Part shown: piece after piece, positions 1-10,302 of the stretch
Layout: every line of letters starts with the position of its first letter
How positions within the stretch are numbered: the first letter of the stretch is position 1
Source: Paramacrobiotus richtersi
Taxonomy: Eukaryota; Tardigrada; Eutardigrada; Parachela; Macrobiotidae
Assembly: GCA_034698045.1 (NCBI GenBank)
Contig: JAQGAU010000183.1
Coordinates: 1 to 35,668, forward strand
Direction of reading: 5' to 3'
Length of the DNA stretch: 35,668 bases
The notes under the pieces: model-generated
Seen by the model: the letters and a program-made list of their open reading frames with translations, nothing else
What the model was told of the DNA's origin: nothing
Database searches by the model: none
Program-made: the position numbers and the translations under genes

Positions 1-143
1 TCCGAAGTCAAGTACGTTGAAATGCATCCGACACTATCGAGAAACTATGTGATTCATATTAATATATATTGTGTCCAGTAAACTAATGTTTATCCGAATG
101 GGAATGCGAAAAGGGACTGAAATATTTCATTTGTTATTGTTAG

Positions 144-3082
144 TCACAAAATGCAGCGCAAGTGCAGACTCCTCGTACAGGCGTTGCTCGTGGGCCTGCG
201 GTACAACAGGGGAAACTCAGTGTTACGATTGCACAGGTAACTACAGTGCACTGTTTACGTGACTTTGACTTTTGAGCGACGAAATTTCTGAAATCCGTTT
301 TTTAAAAGTTTAAATGCTTGGAAATATAAAATGCTACTTTCGGAGTGTGTTGTCCATTGCTAATTTTGTTATACATACCTGCTCAGTACTAAAGTACCAG
401 AAGATAACCGTTTTTGTGTTGCGAATATTCCGGATTTTCTCTGTCATTGGCTCTTAATTATTTTTTTTGCGAAAAAGTGACGAAATTGCCTGTATGTGTT
501 TTGTCCATTGGCATTGGTTATTACTTCATTTTCCCTCTCCGACTATGCTATGGAATTTTTGGACATCTGTTTTTACAGGCAAAACTCGGGAAGAACTATG
601 GATTAACGAGAATGGTATATGTGAAACAGCGGAAATTGAGTAGTGCAATGGCTCGTAGATTGATCAACTCCGTGAACGAGGCATTATCATAACTGCACCT
701 AACACATTACGGTGGAAAAATTTTCTCTTGATTTTTGTCACACAATGACTCGATTGATTTTGTTATTATGCCCGTTGTTTTTTTGGGCTATTTGAAGTCC
801 ATTTTGTTTACTGATAAAAGTCAAAGTAAATAGACTGTTCCCTTATTCGGTGTTTTTATAGATGTTTTGGTTTTCTTGCATTCTTTCACAACAACCGATG
901 TTGTTGCAAATTGACCATACTGCTGCATTTCTGATTCTCCATACATTTTCTTAATTTCATTGTCTTATTCGCAGTTGAAAATGTATCGTTTTCTTTGTAA
1001 TAGGACCCGTACGCTCGGATTCGTATCGGGCATTACGTTTTCGAAACGGAGACGGACGCCAATGGTGCCACAAACCCGCGCTGGGATAAAACATTCCAAT
1101 GGTAAATTTGCACGTATTTCGTACGTAAATGATACTGTTTCGTCCACACGTGCAATACGATAAGTAAACCTGTTCTTGCTTTGCTAGCTACGTTCCTCAA
1201 GGAATCAACTCGGTGTATGTGGAAGTATTCGATGAGGTATGCGGATATCGTAGATTGTTTATGATTTATTTAGACCTTTGTAAACTTCGCAAAATTATTT
1301 TGGAAATTTGCAGTATCGTAATTTAAGATGTTAAAAAAATTACTAATGCAATATGACCAGGATCATTTTGAAAACTACTTTACTTTTCTGTACTAAAAGA
1401 AATTGGTTAATCATACCAAAAACTTTTCTGTACATTACTTTTCTGGACATTACTTTTCTGTACTAAAAGAAATTGGTTAATCATACCAAAAACCGATCAA
1501 TTCCAGCCAGTGCTGAAATGCGAGAAGTCTGATTAACATCGTAATTAAAATCTGTTGTGTTGCATGTCCCCATCGCTCTCGTCCGCCGTTGCTTGATGTA
1601 CGGAACGTAGCGTAATACAGCGGCTCTGGCACATCGGTTCAGAATGGCTTACATTGCGAAGACACCAGGATATTTAAATTGTTGTATCTGACCATAAAGA
1701 ACTTTCCCATTTTTCGTAAATACTATTTTAGAAGCGTGTGATGATGGAAATTATGGAATTTGTTCTGAAGTCAGCATAAACCTTATTATCACGAAAAACG
1801 TATAACAGGTGGTAGATGGATAGAAATTCTCACAGGCTGGATAAATTAGTTTTGATTTAGAGCTGGTGGTGTGAACTATTTTTGGGATTTGTCTAAACGA
1901 AAACATGCGGGATGTTTCCAGTACGATTCTTTTTTCCTGTTTATAGCGTACATTTGGCATGGATGAGCGTATCGCATGGGGTCATTTCACCATTCCTCAG
2001 CGGGTATTCGAGGGCGATGCACTGGATGATTGGTTTCCATTAAGTGGAAAACAAGGAGAGCAAAAGTGCGTACATCATTGGAGAACTCTAATTTTATCGT
2101 AATTATCTGGTATTATGGAATATCTTCTTTTTAGGGAAGGGATGGTGGAGATGGTCTTTTCGTATGAGCTGGTTCAGTATCAAATGGCACCGTATAGTCT
2201 ACCCGGTAATGTCGTCATGATGCCCCGACAGGCTCCGTACGGAGCACTGCCCATGGCTCCACGTGGCTCCTATGGTGTCCCCGTCGCCGGTAAGGACTTT
2301 TGTGGTAGATTGCAGTACTTTTTGGAAAGGTTGTGATTACGACAAGTTTTGCTGCATTTATCCGTTTATTGGTCTTGCAGCTTGTTAGAATTTGTTTTTT
2401 CCTCGTATTTATCCGCTTTACGGAATTATCCAATCATTTATTTCGTCTTGGTACCATTTTTTCATTTTTAAAATACTGGTCGGTCCTTTAAAGTTGAGTA
2501 AATTTTCACCCACTTTCTGGTCCAATTTTCAGCTTGTTTTCAGTTGTACGAAATTATGTGTGTTTTGTGTAATTTAGTATAATTTTTTCTAGCTGCTGCA
2601 GTTAGTGTTACATCGCTGGATTCAGAAATATCTCTATTATTCGTTAGATTCTATGTTTCGGAACGCAGTGTCACGCGTGACACTGCTCTTTTGTTATAAG
2701 AAATCTGTGTAGTCGATAACCTTTAATCGCAGGCTTTCTCCATTCCTTTAACCTAGAATCTTTTTATGATACTTTACTTACGTAATTTATTGGCCTTCTA
2801 ATACATATATGCAACAACACTAACACATGAAACGAATCGAATGAAATCGTGAATTTTTGGACCTGTAATTTCTTCCAGTACGTTTTTTCTTCAGCTGGAG
2901 GTCAGTTTCCGGTCCAGCAGCAAACCGCCATGATGCCCATTCAGATATCCGATGACGACGTCAAACAAATCAAGGAAATGTTCCCTAATATCGATGATGA
3001 TGTTATTCGATCCATTCTGGAGGAGAAGAACGGCCACAAGCAGGCCGCCATCAATGCGCTGCTGTCGATGACGGAAACCTAA
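144..3082 (+). CDS. TOLLIP: Toll-interacting protein (TOLLIP), 5' partial
   Basis: TOLLIP is an endosomal adaptor. Its C2 domain binds phosphoinositides, its CUE domain binds ubiquitin, and it acts in IL-1/Toll receptor sorting and selective autophagy. Joined exons: 144-236, 579-614, 1004-1101, 1188-1236, 1947-2065, 2135-2289, 2895-3082, giving 245 visible residues; human TOLLIP is 274, so about 30 N-terminal residues lie off the window or in an exon I could not place. The C2 domain begins at GKLSVTIAQAKLGKNYGLTR and continues with DPYARIRIGHYVFET, NPRWDKTF, VYVEVFDE and the RIAWGHFTIP strand. A Pro/Met-rich linker follows. The C-terminal CUE domain shows the MFP motif (EMFPNIDDDVIRSILEE) and the terminal di-leucine (ALLSM). 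All junctions keep frame. The first listed acceptor (after 143) is the least certain; one after 152 is an alternative. The N-terminal Tom1-binding region is not seen. Confidence 0.93.
1381..1493. repeat. 70-bp tandem duplication in a TOLLIP intron
   Basis: The same 43 bases occur at 1381-1423 and 1451-1493, exactly 70 bp apart. They start tacttttctgtactaaaaga and end ataccaaaaac. The spacer carries further partial copies of ttttctgtacatt. It lies in the 1237-1946 intron between the VFDE exon and the RTFGMDERIAW exon. Perfect identity points to a recent local duplication. Confidence 0.9.
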
Positions 3083-3749
3083 TTGTCCGTAGTTCTATCG
3101 GTTTTTATATACTTTTTATATATTCCACTGGTTTTTAGTTTGATTCGGTTGATTGCCATCGTCACGCGGTACAGTCCGGTTTGTCTTGGGGGAAATGAGT
3201 CATTTGCAGCTGATCTTTCGGTGTTAAAATGTTTTGTAGTGCCAAATAATACATGTGTTTTTTTGTTGGATCTGTGGTGTCTCTTATTAATTTCCGATTT
3301 TCAAACGGAAAAACTTGTGAAAACTCAAGTTTTCAGTTGGTAATTATCGTTACAAATATGGCTAAAAATTTAGTAACCTATCCGTTTTAAGCATAAAGCA
3401 CTAGGAAACCTGTAACAAGAGAACTTTCCGGTCAGTCTTGAAGAGAATCAGAAATGAATACAAAACAAATTACGTTAAAATGGGATAATAATTCAAAGGC
3501 AATGTTAGCGTTATACCGCCATGCTCCCTTCCACGAAGGGCAGCTTGCTTTTGTTTGGGTTCATCGACTGCATGTTAGGACTTGCTCTGATCAAAAAAAC
3601 TCGAAAGGTTTTTAGAAATTAGATTTTCACGTTGCAGATCTGTTTCGAGTTAATCGTTTTTCTTCGGATTTATAGATCATGCAGCTTACGATAGCCTGAT
3701 TTTCCAGTTAGCACAAGACTTCACGCAGTTTACATTCTGTCAGTGAAAA
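3083..3749. other. TOLLIP 3' UTR / spacer / TCP11-like 5' UTR
   Basis: This stretch lies between the TOLLIP stop and the TCP11-like start. I see no convincing coding exon: the open frame at 3083-3343 simply continues past the TOLLIP stop and looks like low-complexity UTR. No canonical AATAAA was found. It should hold the end of TOLLIP and the promoter and leader of the next gene, both on the + strand. Confidence 0.5.
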
Positions 3750-6700
3750 ATGGATGATAAAGCGTCTGATAGCGACATAAAGCCGTCCGCGGATCTTGAT
3801 GATATTCCCTTGTCTTCCTCTCCGTTACCCCATCTACCTCATTCTGGGACGTATCTTTCTCCAGTTAAACGAATCACCGATGAAGTAGGGAGAGCCCCAC
3901 CTAATTCTCCGGCTAAGCTTTCTTCGACTGGGAATGATCGAAAGCAAGGTGAACTTCAATTTGTATGCAAAATAAGCTGCTCGCAAACAAGTTGTATTCT
4001 GACAAGAATTTGATCTGTAAATCATTTTTTTTTACGAATGAGGTCTTACCATGCTTATCAAACGAATGAAACAGCTGTAGTTTTTTTTTGTAAATTCTGA
4101 TGTAGATGCTGATGTCTGTTACATAGTTACGTAAACAGACTGTTACCGAATCAAAATGTGATGTTTTGTCGGTCATGCGTGACGAATTGTTTACTTATCG
4201 TACCTGTAAGGTAACTCGGCATAGATCTTGGTTTTTTCATTTTGGTATTTATTTGTATGGCCGTAGAGCTTTGACCGAGAGACATGAAGCAAATAGGAAA
4301 CAGTTTCTAAATATGTTGATAAATATTTTCTGAATATTTTAAACATTTTAATATTTTAAACATTTTAAATATTTTTTATAAATATTTTCGTAAATATTTT
4401 ACAATTAATAAATATTATCGTGAATATTTAAATAAATATTATCGCAAAAATGATTATGGAAAATGTTTTCACGTAGACCGCTCATCACCACTGCGAATTC
4501 CGGGCGCCAGCTCCCCGACTCGCTCGCCATTTGACGTTAAGAGCTCCCCGGAAGCAGCCGGAATGGAGCGACTGCAGAAGATGATCCTGGCCCATGAGAT
4601 TGCCCTCAATGATCACTTCCGTTTAGAGAATATGACGTCTCCGTCGCCACCGAATTCGTAAGGGCTGTTTGACTGTTTTCAAATAAAATAAACATTTTTT
4701 TAACTGAAAAAAGTGCCCTTCGTTATCCGGATAGATTTAGCTGCGGTTTTTGTTGGAGTTTTGCCTTCTGTATTGTAACGAAGTGCAAGTGATGCAACTA
4801 AATTTACAGCTCTGCAGTTTCTGCATTTTTGTTATTTTTTGCATGATTTTTGGGCTGGAAAATGAAAACTTTCGTCTTTTTGTTCGAAAACGCATTCGCG
4901 ATCGAATCAGTCAGTCGTTTCAGTTATGTTGAGGAAACGAAATGTGCTGATTTTTTCCACGGTTTTCTAAGTATTTCGTTAAATTTCATAGCTTGCCGCT
5001 GATTTTAATAATGCGTAAGATGTTTCAGACCACAATCTTTCAAGTGTGTATTTATTCGTTTTTTTGACGTCGCAGTTGGAAAAGTTTCAGGAAGCTGGAA
5101 TTTACAACAGATTGTTCTTGTAGAGTGGAAGCTCACATCCGCGATACCATCCACCAAGCGTTTTGGGATGCGCTGCATACCAGTTTGAATGAATCTCCAC
5201 CTAATTACTCCCACGCTCTGGTAAAAAAATTCTGTAAAACTGCAGTTTATTGATCGAATGCCTCACATTCATCAGTGAATTATTCAGATTTATTTTGTAG
5301 ATTTTATTGGAAGAAATTCGCGAGGTAAGTAATCCTTGATAAGTATCTGTAACGACGCACTATTTTATTCATTTAACGCATAATTTATCACACTGTTACT
5401 GCCGTACCCTTGGTTAATGCTTGTGTTTTTTTTGCAGACTCTGCTGTCGTTTTTGCCGCACAGTAACAACTCGTTATCGGAACTGATAAAAAGCAATCTG
5501 GATATGGCTCATATTCGGGAACGGGCGGAGCTGGGTGTGCTGGATATCCGGGAAATTGCCGGTTTTATTATCGATACGATGGGCAAGTTATGTGCGCCAG
5601 GTAAAATTCCGGTGTTTTCGAAAGAATTTTGTTCTGTTTCGCAGTTTTGATCCCAAGTTTTCTCGTCTCACTGTAGTCCTTTTTTTCTAATTAAGTAATG
5701 GTAAACTGAAAAAGTATCGTCTCTAACGGAATTTTTAGTATTTTTTTCTAGTTTAATGTAGCTTGATAATTGGCTGGTAGCAGCTTACAACTCTATGGTG
5801 AACCCGGCTAGTGCAAGCCAGTACACTACGATTTGTACCGAAATATTTACAGCACACAATTATAGTGACTGGCCGGATTACTGAATGCACATAAGGAGTA
5901 TGTGGAATAGTCCTTATTTACAATACATTATTTATGTGGAATACAAGTTTGAGCTGACTGCTGATATACTTTGGCTACTGTAGATTCATCCAGAGAAATG
6001 GAAGATGTGTTTTTGTTTCTTAGTGTGTGATTCTGTAATACTGATTTGTGTAACATGTACATATGCACAACGGGGAACAGAATTAAAAATACTCACTGTT
6101 CAGCCAGGGACGAAGAAATCCGGAAGCTCTCCACCATTGACGACACCGTAACCCTATTCAAGTAAGTCCGAACACAGCATGAATAGCAAAATGCGAAAGC
6201 TAGAAAAAGAAAGAATTTCCGTTATTTGACGTATTTAATGGCTTTAAGGGAAGTATTCCAAGTACTGGAGGAAATGAAATTCGATATGCTAAACTTTACC
6301 TTATCCCAAGTGAAGCCGCTCATCAATCAGCATGCCGTGGAATATGAGCAACAGATGTTTGATGAATTTCTCGCTACACAGCCAGGTCAGACATGTTATC
6401 AGTACATGTGCATTGGGGTTTGGAAAAGCAGATTCGTTACCAAATTTTGATTCTTATTTGACAGATTTTGTGGGTTTTTTCCAGCTGACTGTGTTAATTA
6501 TGCTATGATTTACTTCACATCTTAATTTTTGAACATTTAGTACTGTTTTCTTATGTATGCTTGTCAAACTTCTTCCTACGTATCGTACGTTTGTATAGTT
6601 ACGTTTTTTGCCATGTTGATTGGTGAAATTGATGCAAACGTTTGGTTTGCAGATCCTTTACATGTAACCAAAGACTGGCTGCGCCGTACGGCCCAGCAGC

Positions 6701-8276
6701 TTCTCCAGGAAGTGGAGAGTCAAACCCCGTCTCAAGTACCCCCGCAAAGTCTGTGGAAAGTCACACCGACCCGGTTGTTACGAACGGCATTCGTCAATCT
6801 GCTCGATGGTCAACCGGAAGCGTGTCCCGAAGTAAACTACATTTTCATCTTTCACAGCCAATATTTTACATTATGCTGACTGATCTGCAAGTCTGGTTTA
6901 ATTGTTAATTTCATTGGTGAAATTTTCGACAGTAATTTGTATTTTATTGGCATAGTATGTTTATAACTTTAATTTAATAATGAAATAATTTTTATTTAAT
7001 ATTAAAATAATTTTGATTTAATAATAAAATGATTTTAATTCAATAATAAAACAATTTAATAACATAATTTAATTCAGTATAATTTTAAATTATTACATAA
7101 GTTCCTTGACAGAACGTACTGTATTTTCGCGTCTGGGACGTTAACAATGCGGAATAAGGAAGGAATCTTCGGATTTTTCGTTACATTTTGAGTTATGCAA
7201 TTTCCGTGTATTTTTCGAAACATTCCGCATGATTTATTTCGTAGACGCTCGTCGCGGATATTGCCCGCGTCGAGGCCGTCCAGCTGCAGTGTGAAATTGC
7301 CGTTCTAACCGCATCTGTGATACTGGTGACCTGGAATAATCTCGGAACGTTTCTCAACCGGGTGGCGGATTTTAAGCGGAAACTGAAGGATGAAGTGAAG
7401 ATTTTATTGGAAACACATGTCGTACGTGGGAAGGAAGTATTCGGGCAGATTGCGGAACATATTGTGGAACAAGCCAAAAAGACGCTCCCGGCGGATGTGA
7501 CGGTGCAGACGGAGTTTATCAAGGCCGTTGACGGACTGAAAGAACAGATTGTGGCGTTGACCGAGAAGGATCACGCTGTTCGGCAGCTGTTAGGTGAGGT
7601 TTAGGATACATGCTTACCATGTATAGGTACACTTGTTAAAAACGGAAATGTGGTTGATTTGCACAAATTAATGATTTTCCCGATTATTTAATTATATGAA
7701 GTAAATTGAGTAATTTAAATTTGCTTCACATTAACAAGACAAAATGTTATTTTCTTGTCGTTTTCGAAGGATATCGTAGAAGTACTCAGTAACAGCGTAA
7801 TTTCTTAATTTTGCTAAATTTTACTGTTGCTCTTGTACAATGCTCCTGTATTACGAACCTTACGAAGATCGAAAAGATTGGGAAATGAATTTTTTCTTAA
7901 ATTAAACTTTGGCAAACTCCAGTGTAATTTGGTTGATATTCTGCTAAATTATTAATACTTGGTAAATTCTGCTTTATTTATATGATACGGGACTTTTTTA
8001 GCTTGATTTTCACATCGGTAATCCTATCGCTTTTCGTTTTTAATGAAAATGCGATTCTTTTCCGTAGTGAAACGGTTGAAAGAGTTCGCAGCGGCCGTTT
8101 TAACCTCCACCGCTCGCGGGGTTCCAGCGGCACTGGCCGTCGTGGAGGAAGACATTACCAGTGCACTGGGAATATTCGCTCGCCTCTTCTCCCGGAATCA
8201 GATGGTATTTGGCAAGCACTACACGCAGATCATCTCCCAGCTGGCGGATGAGCTGGATCTGCGATATCCTGCTTAA
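3750..8276 (+). CDS. TCP11-like protein (T-complex protein 11 family)
   Basis: Joined exons: 3750-3948, 4477-4657, 5124-5220, 5301-5324, 5438-5600, 6104-6161, 6249-6385, 6653-6831, 7245-7593, 8068-8276. They give 531 residues with every junction in phase; human TCP11L1 is about the same size. The N-terminus is Ser/Pro-rich and probably disordered. The TCP11 domain then fills the rest. Family landmarks are ILAHEIALNDHF, IHQAFWDALHTSLNESPPNY, LGVLDIREIAGFIIDTMGKL followed by CAPARDEEIRKL, MKFDMLNFTLSQVKPL with HAVEYEQ, and near the end NQMVFGKHYTQII. Members of the family act in sperm function (TCP11) or are poorly understood helical proteins (TCP11L1/2), and fungal SOK1 is related to PKA signalling. 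I cannot tell which animal paralogue this is. The start is the first ATG of an open exon. The acceptor of exon 7 (ctttaag) has a weak pyrimidine tract, and exon 4 is only 24 nt. Confidence 0.92.
6940..7110. repeat. AT-rich simple-sequence tract in TCP11-like intron 8
   Basis: Repeated taataaaatgattttaattcaa-type steps run through much of the 6832-7244 intron. Several near copies of ttaataataaaa with aattttaattt alternate. It is low-complexity intron DNA with no coding potential. Confidence 0.6.
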
Positions 8277-9498
8277 AATACTGTTTTTACCGTATTGTGA
8301 ATTTCTTGTGTTATTTTTTCTTGAGTCGTAACGTACGGTGTCCTGTCGATCTTTTCTAACCGGTTCTTGATCAGTTTTATTGTTTCGTGTTTTTTGGGGA
8401 TTGGTATGCGTTGTTTGATGATTGGCAATAGTTTCTTATCGGTTTTTAGCAGTTACTTTTCTCCACCAGTTGTAAAATTCAGACCTGCTTCAAAAACAGA
8501 AAATGGCGTAACCTGTGACTTCTAATTCAATCACTATGAAACATAAACTGGAAAAAGTTCTAAAACAGCGACTCTCCACGCATGAACACGTTGAAAATGC
8601 TTCTGGTTTTCTTTCGAAGAGTTTAATAGTATTGAATAAATATGGCTGTATTTTTTGCATTTTGTGTTATTTTTATATTTTTGTTATTTTATATTTTATT
8701 ATTTTTAGTTTTTTGTGGGTTGTGTTTTTTGGAGTGAACTAGAAATCAGTTGTGACAAATTTAAATACCGTAAAAGTATATTTTTTTGCAGGCATGACAT
8801 TGTGAAAATTAAGCTGGTTAAACGATAATCGACAGTGTTAGCTTTCGACAAAATAGCCGGCTAGAAAAGTAAAAACTAATGCTGTACATACAACAGTTGT
8901 GATATAGACTAATAAGTCTCAGCTAGTCAGCTTTACCTACTTTTTGGAATAGCTTACAATTTTTTAAATCTTCGACGTATGATCGGTACCAGGTCATAAT
9001 ATTCTGGTGTTCGGACTGGGCCGAATATGAGCGACGGATGGTTACATACGCACTTTATGTCTCTTGGTACACAATACATTCACCGCCATAATTTCGAATA
9101 TTACGGTGTTAAGCCACCGATTTGTAGGTGCGGTCAGACAGCAGGAACTGGAATGGCCAATGATGGCGCCGAACTGTCCGGCTTATTAAAAGATCCTTGA
9201 GTGTGAGCTCAAGACAATTAACCGGTACCATACAATTCGCATGTTAATTGCTGGACATAGAATGATTAGAATCCAAAGATGTGAAACAAATGAAAGCGAT
9301 ATGATGAGCTAATTCTAACCATCGTCAAGACAATCTCTGTTCTGTCCAGAAAGACGTTTTCACGTTCATAACGTGAATCTGTTATAGGGGCTGATGCTGG
9401 TACGTTCTCTGGTAACACCGAATACGATTCATTATGCCATCGAAATTTCCGTATTAAGAGCGTCACCGAAATTCCCATAAAGAGTGTACTTATTTCAG
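8277..9498. other. TCP11-like 3' UTR and intergenic spacer
   Basis: An AATAAA at about 8635-8640 followed by a T/GT-rich stretch is the likely poly(A) site of the TCP11-like gene. From 8740 to 9260 I find no coding exon in either strand. Several partial palindromes, such as agccggct near 8866, are too short to call. The long minus-strand open frame at 9266-9706 overlaps the possible zinc-motif exon on the other strand and has no recognisable domain. Confidence 0.5.
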
Positions 9499-9728
9499 TA
9501 CGCGCGTCTATATATTTCCGTAACGAGAATAAGCATTTCTCGGGTATGCAAGCCGAGTGTTGCCAGCCCATGAATCGGAGTAAAGAAGCGCCGGTAGAAG
9601 GTGTTAACCGACAGTGCGGAAAACGTATGCGTAAAATATGTGTTATCGAAGGGTGCACGACATTTGCCCGCTCCATGAAAATCGGATTATGTGTAAAACA
9701 TACCAAAAAAGCCGTGGCACAAAGGTAA
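9499..9728 (+). CDS. Possible small WRKY19-like zinc-motif protein
   Basis: An open frame runs from about 9372 to a TAA at 9726-9728. The first ATG is at 9546, giving 60 residues. A good acceptor (acttatttcag, ending 9498) could instead start an exon at 9499. The C-terminal half contains ICVIEGCTTFARSMKIGLC followed by VKH, that is C-x4-C-x11-C-x2-H, flanked by Lys/Arg. This spacing matches the short zinc-binding motif often annotated as WRKY19-like zinc finger, which in other proteins occurs in tandem copies. Only one copy is present. The final codons read ACAAAGGTAAGA, so a splice donor (AAG|gtaaga) could continue the protein downstream, but I found no continuation. It may be a remnant of a longer gene. 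Function is unknown. Confidence 0.4.
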
Positions 9729-10302
9729 GAAGTAAGTAAATATACAGTATAGTAGTAACTACAAGCACAGTGAGTATAATATTAAGGCCCAGTTTATCTG
9801 GCCAACTACAACTATAGAAGTACTCTCTGTGCTACAAGTCATCACATTTTATTCTCAGCACTCGGGCCGGCTGTTAGCAGCTCCTGTTGCATCATTGATT
9901 TTATCGTCTGTTAAACTCAGGACTTTTTTTTACGGGAATTTACGTTCAGTACAATTAGCTTCCAGAAGTCTCCCTACTAGCGTGTTATTTTTTAATAATA
10001 AGTATATGATAATAAGCTTCTAAGCGGGCCAATGGTGACAAAGACGGGCGCTTTTCCCGCCCCTTCATTCGTGACCCAGCGGACCGCCTTCACCTGACTG
10101 AACTGATAGCCTTAGCATCGGGTACTATGGACGATGGCCTTAGTGACGGTGCCGCCACTATTGATTGAATGATAGAAAAGAAAACTGAAACGAATTTGGC
10201 TTTACAGCCTTTACTGCTATAGAGTTTAGCCTCAATTTTGGATTTTTAAACCATTTTTAACCTCGGTGGTTTATCAGTTGGCCAGGAATCGAATCTCTCG
10301 CC
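9729..10302. promoter_or_regulatory. Spacer with probable promoter/5' UTR of PRDM unit 1
   Basis: The segment 10020-10170 is GC-richer and CpG-containing (for example gacgggcgcttttcccgccc), unlike the AT-rich flanks, which fits a promoter or 5' UTR just upstream of the unit 1 start. An imperfect inverted pair, agcacagtgag near 9764 and ctctgtgct near 9824, could form a small foldback. No TATA box is obvious. This is an inference from composition and position. Confidence 0.35.

Noticed and set aside
9266-9706. 146-codon minus-strand open frame
   Set aside because: No recognisable domain. It lies opposite the zinc-motif frame, whose Cys/His spacing is a better explanation.
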